Origin: Spirogloea muscicola
Taxonomy: Eukaryota > Streptophyta > Zygnematophyceae > Spirogloeales > Spirogloeaceae
Length of the DNA: 64,000 nucleotides
Assembly: GCA_009602725.1 (NCBI GenBank)
Contig: WELB01000002.1
Coordinates: 872,711-936,710, forward strand
Direction of reading: 5' to 3'
Positions 1 to 11,069 of the stretch are shown in pieces. Each line of letters opens with the position of its first letter. The first letter of the stretch is position 1. A program made the position numbers and the translations under genes. The notes below the pieces were generated by a model, which saw only the letters and a list, made by a program, of their open reading frames with translations, was not told the DNA's origin and searched no databases.

Positions 1-316
1 CACCTCCCCTTGTTGTTGAGGATGAGGAAGAGTATGAGGTGGAGGAGATCTTGTCTCACCGCGACAATCTCCGTGGGCGACCTAAGTCCCGAGAGTCTCT
101 TGTATATTGGTTAGGCTACGGGCCTGAACACACTACGTGAGACCTTCGGCCAATCTTGCCAATTGTCCGTCTGTTCTACGTAACGTATCTTCTTATGGGG
201 CATGTCACCCCCTTGCGTCGTAGTATTGGACGCACCCGTTGAAAGTGCTATCTTCGGTTTGTCTCCTCTGTACCGTGTTCTTGTTCCCGAGGACGTGAAC
301 ATCTAAGTGGGGAGGA
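1..316 (+). pseudogene. Gypsy integrase C-terminal chromodomain remnant and polypurine tract
   Basis: Reading from about position 36 gives a chromodomain-like segment ([13 protein letters not shown], then YWLGYGPEH) that stops at a TGA near 137. The same segment recurs at 20600-20720. Such chromodomains close the integrase of Ty3/gypsy chromoviruses and bind histone tails to guide insertion. A purine-rich stretch (AAGTGGGGAGGA, about 305-316) directly precedes the LTR, the expected place for the polypurine tract that primes plus-strand synthesis. This is the 3' end of an element lying mostly left of the window. Confidence 0.75.
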
Positions 317-1056
317 ATTTAACGGCCCCCCCCGTTTGAAGGAGCCAAACGGTCCCGGCAGACGGCTTCACAAGCGTCACGCGCTAGTCACGCGCACCAC
401 GCGCCAGTCACGCGCGGCACGCGCCAGTTCCCTGGACTTACTATGCCATTCGTCAGGCTCACGTTACGCGCAGCCCGCAGTGCGTGCGGCACGCCCCCCC
501 TGTATCCTCATTGTGCGGTCCGCTCTTCCAGGGGCCGGACCTTGGGGCCTCCCCGCGCCAATCGTATCCCCATTGTGCGGGTCCGCTCCTCTGGGGGCCG
601 GACCTTGGGGCTACCCTCGTCACATCCTCCGGGGAGGGGTGGCAGGTGGAACGCTACAAGTAGTAGGCCGAGGCAAGACTCTTCAGTCGGACCAGTGACG
701 CCCAGAGAGAGGCATAGCCCTGCTTGCCTGCTGCCACAGCCGCCGCCCCAGCTCTGCGGCTGCCGTCGGCTGCCCAGCCTGTCGCCGCAGCCCGTCGCTG
801 CGGACTTCGCCGGCTCTCCGTAAGTGCCACGGTTGCGCCCCATCTGGGGCCAGCTACTATTCCAGACCCTCTGCAGAGTCGCCGCCTTCTGGCGGCGCCT
901 CAGGGTAAGACTTCCGCTGTGCTATTGATGCACTTAAGTACACCGTGTAGGTTGGCGCTCCACTATGTAGGGGGGTAGCTCCAAAAACCCCCTGGGTCCG
1001 AACTCAATAAGGACGTACTAACCCCTAAGTGCGTGTATAGGGATCAGGACGTCACA
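317..1056 (+). mobile_element. LTR, subfamily C (long terminal repeat)
   Basis: It begins right after a polypurine tract and ends in GTCACA, like the LTR-A and LTR-B copies elsewhere (GATGTCACA ends). Its 5' 30 bases, the GGCAGGTGGAACGCTACAAGTAG block at about 640-665, the CTCTCCGTAAGTG block near 815 and the GCCGCC-TTCT-GGCGGC hairpin near 880 all align with LTR-A. It may be the 3' LTR of the element to its left, the 5' LTR of the gypsy copy to its right, or both. No TSD could be tested because the left element leaves the window. Confidence 0.7.
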
Positions 1057-1379
1057 GGAGCCCTGCTGGAAGAGGTACAAACGCTCATCGCCCGTATGTA
1101 TAAGGGCGTGAAGCGCATTTGCAAGCTCAAGGCCAAAGTACGTGAGTCGCAGATTGGGCGTGCCAAGCACGCCTTGCCGGCCAAGTTCAGCGGACTATTT
1201 TTCCGAGGCGGTCAACGCCTGGTCAGTGGAGATATTTGGCGTGCTTTGTACAATAAGGCACCGGCGTCCAACACCGTGTTGGGCTTGCAGCCACCTCCCT
1301 CTCCGGCGATCCCGCCCAATGATGGGAATGTATGAAGAAATCGTCCACCCCCAGTGTACAATCATTGGAACTTCTTTGT

Positions 1380-2056
1380 AAGATCGTTGTCGAGTATGTA
1401 AGGCGAGGTGCACGCCGAGCTCAAAGCGCGGAATGAACTAGAGGACATCCTCATGCGGGACAACGACTTTGGAGATTACGTAAGGCATTTCCACCTGCTG
1501 CTCAGCAAGCTCAACACCAGACCTATGGACAACGCCGATCAGTGTCAGCGCTTTTAATGCGGGGCTCCCAGAACACGTCGCTCTGCTCGCTTAACTGGAT
1601 GCGGTGACCTTCCAGCCTGTGGACCGCCTCATCGAGCAGGGCGCGCCTGCTCGCGCTACGTTCGCGATGTACCCGCGCAAGCGTCCCCTGGCGGAAGCCG
1701 TCGTAAACCCGGCTGCCCCTTCATCTTCAAAGCGTCGGCCGAGCTGTATGCCAAATAAGGATGCCAAGCCCTACGTGGGTCAACGGCGCCCACAGAAGCC
1801 AGTGGCCTTCGTCCCCGAGGAGGACCGAGCTTGCTACCGCTGTGGCCAGAAGGGCCACCGCATCCGCGACTGCACCCAAGCTCCCAAGCACCCCTCAACA
1901 ACAAGCAAGTCTGCTCCACCCAGCCCCAAGGGGCAGTATAAGGGCAAGGGCAAACGTGAGTGCCTTTACCTAATTCCTGGAGTCCTCAACTGCATGATGT
2001 GCAAATGCTGTTTGAACGCGTACAACATGCTTGTCCACAGTCTCCTATTCCAGTAG
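1380..2056 (+). pseudogene. Gypsy gag remnant with CCHC zinc knuckle
   Basis: Around 1441-1555 one frame reads a gag-like helical stretch (DILMRDNDFGDYVRHFHLLL). A second frame, 1604-2056, carries a CCHC zinc knuckle at 1832-1873 (CYRCGQKGHRIRDC), the RNA-binding motif of retrotransposon nucleocapsid. The start is unclear and the frame is broken between the two stretches (TAA near 1556), so this is a pseudogene. 1057-1380 holds weak gag-like coding with stops. Confidence 0.75.
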
Positions 2057-2371
2057 TAGGCTCCCTGCATATGTTAATGCAAGCTTTGGTGTTTCCCTTG
2101 TTGTCTGGGTCCCCCGCAACCAAGTGCAATCAGCTTCTCAGATGTGTCTGAATGGGTGACACATCATGGGGCTGACGACCCTGTGGTTTTTATCGTGCAA
2201 TGCAGGCGAGGATTGAAACCTCTACCACCATCGGGACTGTCCTGCTCTTTCGCTACACAGCAGGCCGTCCCCACGTAGTACCTGGAGCTGCTGGGAGACT
2301 GCTGATATATATATTTTGCGATCAGTCTTGCTTCGGTTGGCGATTTAGCACTGTGTGCTTCCACGCCTAGT

Positions 2372-2800
2372 ATGCTATTCACCAGCATAGCGGCTGGTCA
2401 GCCAGCCCAAATCGATCTAGATACGGGAGCCTCGGTATCCTGTGTTAGTGAGACCTTTGTGTGTAATCATGGCTTGCCTGTTCAACTCATTTATGTATTG
2501 CAGGCTACATTTGCCAATGGTCATCATATTAAAGTATTGGGTCTTTGCAAAGAGCCCCTTCGCATCCAAAGCTGTAGGACGGTTGTGTCTTGCCATGTCA
2601 TTGTGTTTGACGTCTGCCTTTGATGTATTCTTAGGCGATGATTGGCTCTGTGCCACTGCGTCTATGCTTGATTATGGACAGCGCACATGTGTCGGCCGAC
2701 GTGGTACTCGTCGTTTCAAATTGCAAAACGTCGACATGTCCTGTGTAACACCACCCATGCAAGACTCTTCTCTGCGGCTTTCAGCTGTGCGGATGAAATA
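2372..2800 (+). pseudogene. Gypsy aspartic protease remnant
   Basis: The frame at 2372-2623 contains IDLDTGASVSCVS, the catalytic D-T-G-A/S motif of retropepsin, which cleaves the gag-pol polyprotein. Similarity continues in shifted frames to about 2800 (FLGDDWLCA, the FLG-D-W motif common after the protease in chromoviruses). 2057-2371 between the zinc knuckle and protease shows no recognisable domain. Frameshifts show it is inactive. Confidence 0.75.
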
Positions 2801-2843
2801 GCTCCTTCGCAAGGAACCAGCTTCAGCTGCGTATCTGGGTGTT

Positions 2844-3606
2844 GTGATTAGTGCTGAGTCTCCCCCTGACTCTGTTGTGAGTATCCAAGCTAACGTGCGG
2901 CTCTTGACAAGTTGTTGGCAAGTGTATTCGGATGTGTTCCCAGATGCACTTCCAGCCGGTTTGCCTCCGTATCGAGGCGTGGCTCATAAAACAATTTTAT
3001 TGAAGCCCGACGCTGTACCGCCGTACCGTCCCATGTTTCGACTGATTTACATCGTGAAATGCAATTCCAACTGACGGAATTGCTCCGTAAAGGGCACATT
3101 CAGCCTTCTCAGTCCCCGTATGGCGCCCCTATTTCTTTTCGTCAAGAAGAAAGGTAGTCTCCGGATGTGCGTCGATTACCGAGCCCTGAACAAGCTCACT
3201 GTCAAGAATCGTAACCCCCTGCCTCGTATAGATGTTCTGTTCGATCGTCACGCGGATTTACAGTGTTCAGCACCCTCGACTTGCAAAGTGGGTATCACCA
3301 ACTTCGTATCACTCCAGAGGATGTTCCGAAGTCAGCGTCTCGTACGCCGGTCGGACACTTCCAGTTCAAAGTGCTGAGCTTTGGTCTGACCAACGCACCT
3401 GTTATATGCCAGACTTCCTAGTGTGTAGTCAACCAGCCCGAATTGACGTACTTAGGGCATGTGGTGGGAAAAGACGGTGTGCGCGTCGACCTCAAAATAA
3501 CTGTAGAAGTAAAGGACTGGCCAGTGCCGCAGAATGTGCCGACGTTGCGATCCTTTCTGGGATTTGTCAATCATGTCCGAAAATTCCTTCAAAGATACGG
3601 AAGCAT
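2844..3606 (+). pseudogene. Gypsy reverse transcriptase remnant, catalytic motif deleted
   Basis: The fragments run in order: a 'PPYRPMFRL' entry region near 3020, fingers ([24 protein letters not shown]-type block) at 3120-3233, [14 protein letters not shown] at about 3360-3403, then TYLGHVVGKDG and LRSFLGFVNHVRKFLQ at 3445-3597. Between the NAP and YLGHVV blocks only about 40 bases remain, so the palm YxDD motif, which carries two catalytic aspartates, is missing. Several frame changes occur. The reading stops at 3606, where an LTR composite is inserted; it resumes at 5203. Confidence 0.85.
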
Positions 3607-5202
3607 TGTGACATCTCTGCATCTAAACACACAATTAGAGTCAGGGTGTCCTGGTTTGGATTCGAGAACAGGGTGTTTTGGAGACAGCCCTCATACAGGA
3701 GAACGCCAACGCACATACGCGCACAGAGCGCAGTGGAACTCTTACCCTGAGGCACCGCCCTAGGGCGGTGACTCTACCACTGGACTTACGGAGAGCTGGC
3801 AGGGCTCGCAGCGATGAGCTGCAGCGACGGGCTGGCAGCAGGCGGCAGCAGCAGAGCTGTGGCAGCAACGGCAGCAGCAGACAGCAGCGGGGCTGGCTAG
3901 GCAGCAGCAGGGCTGTGTCTCTCTCGGCGTTGGTCGAACTGAGGAGTCTGGCCAAGGCCTACTACATATAGCGGTTCTCCTGCCACCCCTCCCCTGAGGC
4001 TGCTCTGATCACACAGTTAGAGTCAGAATGTCCTGGATGGATTCGAGAATAGGGTGTTTCGGAGACAATTCTCATACAGGAGAACGCCAACGCACATACG
4101 CGCACAGAGCGCAGCGGAAGTCTTACCCTGAGGCACCGCCCTAGGGCGGTGACTACCAATAGACTTACGGAGAGCCGGCAGGGCCCGCAGCGATGAGCTG
4201 CGGCAATGGATTGGCAGCAGGCGGCAGCAGCAGAGCTGTGGCGGCGGCGGCAGCAGCAGGCAGCAGCGGGGCTGGCTAGGCAGCAGCAGATCTGTGCCTC
4301 TCTCGGGCGTTGGTCGACCGAGGAGTCTGGCCAAGGCCCACTACTTATCGCGGTTCTCCTGCCACCCCTCCCCTGAGGGTGTGACGAGGGTCGCCCCCAG
4401 GGCCCTCCCTCGGAGGGGCGGGCATGACAAGGGGACACGATGAATACAAGAGGCTGGCACACAGGGCCAGAGGCCTGAGCACGAGTCCAAGGGATGAGCG
4501 CCAAGAGGCCGGCGCGCGAGTCCAAGGGACTGGCGCGCTGCACAGTGACTAGCGCCAAGAAGGTGGCGCGCCAGGCCAATAGCCTGGCTCACGGGGCCAA
4601 GGGACTGAGGCCATGCGGACACAGGACCGTGGCCATGCAGCTATGAGGCCGAGAGAGCTGGTCAATCCGGCCAGCCCGCGGGGCGCCGTCCTGAGGGAGA
4701 GCTGACCCACCCGGCCGGCCTGCAGGGCGTGAGCCCGAGGCGTGCGGACAGGGTACGGAGCCCGGGACCCTCGAACCGTACTTAGCTACACGGAGTGCAG
4801 CCAAGCTACCCGCACCGTTTGGGACTCCAAACGTTAGATACGCTACGCTTTGTAAGGTTATCGCGCGCCGTTGGCACCCTTAAACGGCGGAAACTTTAAA
4901 AATAGACTGGCTCGCAGGGCCAAGGGACTGAGGCCATACGGCCATGAGGCCGAGAGAGCTGGCCAATCCAGCCAGCCCGCAAGGCGCTGGCCCGAGGGAG
5001 AGCTGACCCACCCGGCCAGCTCGCAGGACGTGAGCCCGAGGCGTGCGGACGGGGTACGGAGCCCGGGACCCTCGAACCGTACTTAGCTACACAGAGTGCA
5101 GCCAAGCTACCCGCACCGTTTGGGACTCCAAACGGTAGATATGCTACGCTCATGTAAGGTTATCGCACATCGCTAGCACTCTCAAACGGAGGAAACGTTA
5201 CA
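3607..5202 (-). mobile_element. Inserted LTR-A composite (reverse), TSD AGCAT
   Basis: The insert begins TGTGACATC (reverse of the LTR 3' end) at 3607 and ends GAAACGTTACA (reverse of the 5' end) at 5202. It is flanked by AGCAT at 3602-3606 and 5203-5207. Three LTR-A pieces lie in one orientation: 3607 to about 4001 (3' part), about 4002 to 4893 (nearly complete) and about 4895 to 5202 (5' part). A complete LTR-A is 895 bp, so this 1596-bp insert is an LTR with an internal second copy, or the product of unequal recombination. It splits the RT/RNase H boundary of the host gypsy element. Confidence 0.88.
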
Positions 5203-5940
5203 AGCATGGCATCATCTCTGACGAAGCTCACTCGTAAGGACGTACCCTGGGGGTGGACGTCCGAATGCCAGAAGGCATTCGAGGATATGAACTGGGTGTT
5301 GGTATCTCCACCCGTTTTGGCTTTGCCTCGAGTAGGCGTGCCACTTGAAGTAGTCTGAGACGCATCTTTGATCGGCACTGGTGCCGTCCTTTTGCAGGAG
5401 GACGGCACCCCCGTAGCATTTGAAGGTAGCCTGCTTTGTCCTGCAGAGCGTACGGGAGAGCAAGAGCTCATATGCTGTTGTGCACGCCATGCACATGTGG
5501 CGATGCAATCTCGAGGGTGTTGAATTTACGGTTGTAACGGATCATTGCCCGCTGACCTACTTTCACACACAGCAGCAATTGAGCAGGCATCAAGCACGGT
5601 GGGCTGCTGAGTGCATGGCACAATTCCGATTCCAGTGGTTGTACTGTCCTGGAAGGATCGATATGGCGGATCCGGTGAGCCGCAAAGTTGTAGGGGCTGC
5701 TGTGGCGCCTGTCTTGTGTGCCACAAGGGTCCAGACTGCGGACGTGCGGCCTACCCGTGGGGCCGCAGATCAAAGCATCACCAACCTCTCAGAGCTGTAT
5801 GTGCGTAGTCGTGATGTGTATGGCACAGACCCTTAAGTTCGCTCTCGCAACCAATACACGCACCGTAGTATATGACTAAGGCTTCTGGTGGGAGGTGACG
5901 CCATTGTGGTGCCCAACTGCAATGCCTTGCGCACTAGTAT
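5203..5940 (+). pseudogene. Gypsy RNase H remnant and integrase N-terminal start
   Basis: Right of the insertion the polyprotein resumes (SLTKLTRKDVPWGW, then CQKAFEDMN) without loss. An in-frame TGA occurs at about 5356, just before DASLIGTGAVLLQEDGTP, the RNase HI core. EGVEFTVVTDHCPLTYF and CPGRIDMADPVSRK follow at 5511-5690. RNase H removes RNA from the RNA:DNA hybrid during element replication. From 5837 a broken frame gives GDAIVVPNCNALRTS, the usual lead-in to the integrase zinc domain, which is cut at 5940 by the next LTR insertion. Confidence 0.82.
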
Positions 5941-7251
5941 TGTAACAGTTTCCTCCGTTGAAGAGTGCTAACGGTGCGCGATAACCTTACAAGAGCGTAG
6001 CGTATCTACCGTTTGGAGTCCCAAACGGTGCGGATTCTTTTGGTTGCACTCCGTGTAGCTAAGTACGGTTCGAGGGTCCCGGGCTCCGTACCCCGTCCGC
6101 ACGCCTCGGGCTCACGCCCTGCGAGCTGGCCGGGTGGGTCCCCGTTTTGGCAGTGGCTGGTTGGATCTCCTCCAGCGGCTTGCCCGGGAGGCCATCAAGC
6201 GGCGGCAGGGTTCGCCAGGCTTCAATGCTGCCGGCTCCCTCTCGCAGGTCTTTCGGATGAGGCTGGCGGTCTCGCTGCAGCGCTCTTTGGCTCATGCGGT
6301 CCACGCGCGGGCTGGCCGTGCTATGGCTGCTGCTTCCGGGTCTCGGCAGAGTGCCGCTTCTCCTGCTCCGAGTTACTCTGATCTGCTGTTGCTCACACGT
6401 GGATACTGAGCAGCCATCTGCATCTCCCTCTGCACCATCTTGCACTTTGTAGTTTAGTCCTTTTCAGCACCTCTTTCTTTGGCTTTGAACATTGTCCATT
6501 CTTTTTGGGTTGGCTTTGCCAGCCCCTTTTCTCAATGGGCGAGCACCTTCTTCGGTCAGCTCTCCCTCGGGCCAGCGCCTTGCGGGCTGGCCGGATTGGC
6601 CAGCTCTCTCGGCCTCATGGCCGCATGGCCTCAGTCCCTTGGCCCCGCGAGCCAGTCTATTGGCCTGGCGCGCCATCTCCTTGGCGCTAGTCACTGTGCA
6701 GCGCGCCAGTCCCTTGGACTCGCTTGCCGGCCTCTTGGAGCTAGTCCCTTGGACTCGTGCTACAGGCCTCTGGCCCTGTATGCCAGCCTCTTTCTTGTAT
6801 TCATCGTGTCCCCTTGTCAGGCCCGCCCCTCCGAGGGAGGGCCCTGGGGGCGACCCTCGTCACACCCTCGGGGGAGGGGTGGCAGGAGAACCGCTATAAG
6901 GCCTTGGCCAGACACCGGCGTCCGACCAACGCCCGAGAGAGACACAGCCCTGCTGCTGCCTAGCCAGCCCCGCTACTGCCTGCTGCTGCCGTTGCCGCCA
7001 CAGCTTTGCTGCTGCCGCCTGCTGCCAGCCCGTTGCCCCAGCTCATTGCTGCGGGCCCTGCTGGCTCTCCATAAGTTTATTGGTAGAGTCACCGCCCTAG
7101 GGCGGTGCCTCAGGTTAAGACTTCCGCTGCGCCCTGTGCGCGTATGTGCGTTGGCGTTCTCCTGTATGAAGGTTGTCTCCAAACACCCTATGCTGAATCC
7201 AAACCAGGACACCCTGACTCTAACTGTGTGATTAGATGCAGAGATGTCACA
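5941..7251 (+). mobile_element. Inserted LTR-A with an internal LINE fragment, TSD AGTAT
   Basis: It starts TGTAACAGTTTCC at 5941 and ends GATGTCACA at 7251. AGTAT repeats at 5936-5940 and 7252-7256. The LTR is interrupted at 6141-6553 by a non-LTR fragment, leaving about 898 bp of LTR, close to the 895 bp of the clean copy. Landmarks: CTATAAG TATA-like box near 6893, CAG/CTG-rich tract 6945-7050, palindrome CACCGCCCTAGGGCGGTG at 7090-7107. The splice-donor-like GTAAGT seen in sister copies is ATAAGT here (near 7072). Confidence 0.9.
6141..6553 (+). mobile_element. 5'-truncated non-LTR (LINE) 3' end inside LTR-A
   Basis: The fragment encodes the C-terminal tail of the window's non-LTR element (RMRLAVSLQRS, AGRAMAAASG, ending DLLLLTRGY-stop near 6409). 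A 3' untranslated region follows with the hairpin GGGTTGGCTTTGCCAGCCC and TCAATGGGCGAGC. GGTC lies on both sides (6137-6140, 6554-6557), a plausible short TSD. The host LTR reads GGGTGGGTC, then CAGCTCTCCCTC after the insert, as in the uninterrupted copy at 23480. Confidence 0.8.
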
Positions 7252-7762
7252 AGTATCATGCAGGAGATGCATGAGTCTCCATACAGTGTTCATTTGGGTA
7301 TGGAAAAGACAAAGAAAGCTAATCAGCTTCTCTTTTGGTGGCCGCGGTTACAAGTCCACGTACGGTCCATTGTCAAGACGTTAGCTACCTGCCAGCATAG
7401 TAAGGCTTGCTCTCACAAGCCTGCCGCTTTGCTCCAACCTTTGGAGATCCCTCCGCGGGAGTGGTCTAATGATAGTGTGGATTTTATCATCCAAATGCCC
7501 AAGACGCGCAACGGCTATAGCGCCATTGTCGTGCTTGTGAATTTGAGCAGAATGCTGCATTTCGTACGTACGACCACACGGGTGTCCGCTAAGCAGTTGC
7601 TGGTATGTTTGTGGACCGAGTATGGAGATTGCATGGAGTACCCGAACGCATCGTGTATGACCGCGATCCTCGCTTCACGGGTCACTGTGGAAAGAAGTGT
7701 GCAGGCTTCTTAAGTACGAAGCAATCCATGTCCACTGCTTTCCACCCACAAAACAGTCGGTC
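7252..7762 (+). pseudogene. Gypsy integrase: zinc domain and first half of the catalytic core
   Basis: Reading resumes as MQEMHESPYSVHLGMEK with the H...H of the integrase zinc domain, then TCQHSKA. The catalytic core follows: VDFIIQMP holds the first acidic residue and RIVYDRDPRFTG the second. The reading reaches FHPQ at about 7750, where the next insertion cuts the element at 7763. Frameshifts are present (for example near 7600). The glutamate of the D,D-35-E triad should lie beyond the insertion, in the TERMNK segment at 19162. Confidence 0.85.
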
Positions 7763-8219
7763 TGTAAGGAACCTCGCCCTACACACGCAGTTAGGGTGAG
7801 CAGTCCTTCTTGAGTTCGGCTGTAGGGGTTTAAGGACCAATCCACTACACAGGCAAAGCACTAGCGCATAGGCGCAGCGGAAGACAGGCCCCGTGGCGCC
7901 GCCGTCCGGCGGCGACTCCACCTCCTGGGCGCAGGCCGGCGTAGCAGGCCCCGCAGCAAGGTGCGGCGGCGGCTGCGGCGGCGAGCAGCGGCAAGGCTGC
8001 TCCTGGGCTTCACCGGTTCGAACTCCCTCGAGCCTCAGCCCCAAGGCTCTTCGTGCTTTCCTGTGCCACCCCCCCTCCAGGGGTGTGAGCGGGTCGCCCC
8101 ATGGCCTGCCAGACGGCGGGCCAAAGATCCTCCCTTGAACGGGCGGATCCTGGCGAGGAGTATTTCTGGACGGGCTGGACCCGTCTCTGGGCGGGCCTCT
8201 TGCCCGGCAAGCCAGCCCG
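7763..8219 (-). mobile_element. LTR-B, reverse, incomplete at the N
   Basis: Reverse-complemented, it ends TTCCTTACA and matches the forward LTR-B at 18535-19156 over most of its length, including the GTCGCCGCCGGACGGCGGCGCC hairpin block and the ACCCCTACAGCCGAACT segment. About 88 bp of the LTR 5' end is missing, and the sequence stops at the single N at 8220. The missing part is present at 18443-18529. 8041-8219 and 18264-18442 differ at only two of 179 positions. Confidence 0.85.
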
Positions 8220-8220
8220 N

Positions 8221-8700
8221 GAGAGGGGGGAAGATGCCGAACATTGCATCCCGGAGGAGGTCGTGAGCAGCTGTACGTTCACCTCCAGTGGGAGAGTTGG
8301 CCTCCAATAGGAAAGCGAGAAAGGGCGCGCCCATTGAGGATAGGCGCTGGTAAAGCCAGCCCAAGAAAGGATGAACACAGGACGACAAGGGGGCCAGGGG
8401 AAGCGCTAAGAAAAACAAGCTCACTAAAAAACAAAGCAGCTACGTATCAGTCAGTGACCCCTGCTAAGCAGCCTCAGGTCAGAGACGCTAGGCTCCTGAA
8501 AGTGGGCCAGAGGTAGCAGCTCTGCCGGCGCGCAGGTGCAGCGCGCGGGCCATAGACCGCTGCAGCGAAATGGCCAAGCGCATCCGGTACACCTGCGCTA
8601 GCGACCCGGCTGCAGGAAAGTCCACCGGCTCCCCATGGAAGCGGCGGGCGATGGCGTGGTGGGCGAGCTGGTTGACCCGTGGGGTGCCTCCCGTATGGGC
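8221..8700 (-). mobile_element. Two abutting non-LTR (LINE) fragments, minus strand
   Basis: 8221-8300 (minus) encodes GGERTAAHDLLRDAMFG, the block after the C-terminal CCHC motif of the non-LTR element. It abuts the 3' hairpin region (8325-8375, GCTGGTAAAGCCAGC) of a second copy whose coding tail (SDLRLLSRGH-stop, then the AVSLQRSMARALHLRAGRA block in reverse) lies at about 8450-8690. One copy has therefore inserted into, or recombined with, another. Both are 5'-truncated and inactive. Confidence 0.7.
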
Positions 8701-8899
8701 GGGCCGGAGAGCCTCGGGGCGCCAGAGATGCTCAAGTCCCTGTACCTACTGACTACTGCCTCGACAAGACCGGACGGGGGAGCAAGGCCATCTCTCCCTT
8801 CCATCTCTCCGCAAGCCCCCCGCTGGAGAGCGACGTAGCGCCGCCGCCGCCGCAGCCGCCGGCGAGGGCACGGAGGGCACGGCGCGCGCCGCGCAGGCC

Positions 8900-11069
8900 A
8901 GGGTGGCCAGGGGGGCCGAAGCGGCGAGAGGCCCCCCAAATACCCGGCGGGGGGAGACGGACGACTGTGAGGGCTTGGGAGGGCGAGTGACGCGGCGGCC
9001 TCGGGTGAGCAGGGCTTGGATCTGGATGCCCACTCCTCGCTCTCGCCGGTGGATCGGCGGCGAGACGAGGCGGGTTTGCAGCCGGACGGGACGGAGGCCG
9101 GCTCGGAGGCGATGGGGAGGGAGGTCGGATGGGACCTCCCCGGTGGAGCTCGAGATGAGGGTGGAGGCGTCCCTGGCGCGCCTCGAGCTCAACCCCCGCT
9201 TCACGCGCCGGCTGGGCTCCAAGACCCTCCCGGAGCTCCTGGCAGGCTCGGCGCTATGGCTTTTACCAGTCCAGGGTGGAGGAGGTGCTTGCCGCCGCTG
9301 AGGAGGTGCCGGCTGGCGAGAGGCCAGGTAGCTGGGCAAGGCGGTCAGGAGGAGAGACGGGCGCTGGCGCTGGGACGGGAGAGGAGTTCGACGAGACCAT
9401 GCGCCTCTCAGCAGCCGAGGAGGCTGCCGCGGGTGGCGACACCACGGGCCCATCGGCGGCAGGGATGGGGTCCTGGGGGTGGGGATGCCAGTCAAGCGGG
9501 AGCGCCTGCTGGTGGGCCCGATCGGTCATCTCTTGCAGCTGCCAGGAAGGCAGTTCAAAAAGCGGCGCGGCCGCCAAGGTGGCGGAGCTGGTCAGCCTCC
9601 GCCGGCTGCCAGGGGAAGATGTCATGGTGATGGCTCAGGGGATGAAGCAGCTGCGCTGGGACACCGGGCGGCTGACGGAGGTGGGCGTGCGCAAAAGTCA
9701 TTGGAGGTGCTGGGAGGGGGCAAGACGGGCGCCTGGCTGGAGCTGCAGGTCTTCACCACCTGCCGTCTCGAATTTACGACTGACCAGGTGGCTGAGCTCG
9801 CTGACGAGGTGGAGCGCCACCTTGCGGGAAAGGTGGTGGAGGTGGCGGCGCTAGCCAAGGGCGACGTGTGGCCGGCCGCACAGCCTCGGCAGTGGCCGTT
9901 GGCCCAGCCCAAGCAGTGGCGGGGTCCCATCAAGCCGTCCGCAGTGGCGGCTGCCGCGGTCGTGGCCGCCGGGCCGGCTGGGGCGGGCCGCTGTTTTGAC
10001 TGCAACCAGCCAGGACATGTCTGGCGGGACTGCCCTTGGGGGGCCGGCATGCGGTGCGCGCACTGTGGCAAGACCGGCCATGGTGCGGATGCGTGTTGGA
10101 CTGTCCACCCTGAGCAGCGGCCTGCGCACCTGCAGGCGCATGCGGCGCCCCAGGCGGCCAGGAACTCGGCCGCAGCAGTCGTACAAGGGAGGGATGGGCA
10201 GGCGCCAGCCGCTGCCCAGGCCACCTCGTCGCGCACCGAGCTGGAGCTGGTGAAGGCAGAGCCGGCGGAGTTGCGGGCCACGCTGGCAGCCAGCGCCACG
10301 GTGGCGCATGCAGACCGGAGGCGTTGGGACGAGGAGGAGGCGGATCACCGCCTTCGATATGGCATGGGGGTGGAGGTGGTGGACGCTGGAATGGCCGGAC
10401 GGCATGGGCGCAGCAGCCGGCAGCCAATAGGCGGCGTGGATCGCCCGGCGGGCAAAGAGCACGGCTGTCGACAGGAGGAGCAGGCCTCACCCGTTGTTCT
10501 TCACACTGGTGGCAGAGGCGCTGGCGGACGGCCCAGCGGCTGTTTACTTGCAGCCTGCCGTGGTCCGGGAGGGCGTCGGTGGCGTCACTGCACATCGGCT
10601 GGCTGCTGCACTCATGCGCACGCCAGCGCACCTTCCGGGCGTGCTGGAGGGCGACGCGGCGGGTCCGAGTGAACCGTCCAAGGCCGCGTGGGGGGCAGAC
10701 ACCCCAATCACCTCCAAGGAATCTGGGGCTTCCGAAAGGGGCCCCTGCAGGTCGCTTCCATCCGTGCTGCCTGCACCAATTGCGGCGATATCCTTGGGTG
10801 CAGAGTCGGCGGCAGTGGCGCAGCTTCATGTACCAAGCAGTCGTGTCTTGGGGGCTGCCCATGCAGGGGGGAGCTTGTCGCTTCCCAAGCGGTGGGTGGC
10901 GGAGCGCGTGGGGGTCATCTCCAACGTGGCGCTGGCGGAATATCGCCACGGCTTCATCACGTTCAACGGCACGGCGCTGGAGCGTGTGATGTTGGATACG
11001 GGTGCTCAGCCGGCGGTGCTCGTTCGCAGCATGGTGCGGCTGCTGGGCTTGCAGGCGCGGTCCTGCTGA
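8900..11069 (+). pseudogene. gag-protease of a second LTR-type retroelement
   Basis: Two CCHC zinc knuckles sit side by side at about 9990-10105 (CFDCNQPGHVWRDC and CAHCGKTGHGADAC), the nucleocapsid signature. Upstream frames give a gag-like helical protein (VEASLARLELNPRF, WLELQVFTTCRLEF, ADEVERHLAGK) with at least two frame changes. Downstream, ALERVMLDTGAQPAVLV at about 10975-11025 is a retropepsin active site. No RT, integrase or flanking LTR of its own is visible. It differs from the gypsy gag at 1380-2056 (two knuckles, different sequence). Function beyond gag-pro is not claimed. Confidence 0.7.

Noticed and set aside
5216-6445. Repeated 'SVAYLPFGVPNGAGSLAALCVAKYGSRVPGSVP'-type peptides as a protein family
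   Set aside because: These are translations of the LTR-A 5' region, which recurs at 4740-5150, 6000-6130 and 23335-23480; not a gene.
9622-10949. Minus-strand ORFs of 200-340 codons
   Set aside because: Antisense of the gag region, whose plus strand carries two CCHC knuckles; the minus frames have no domain.
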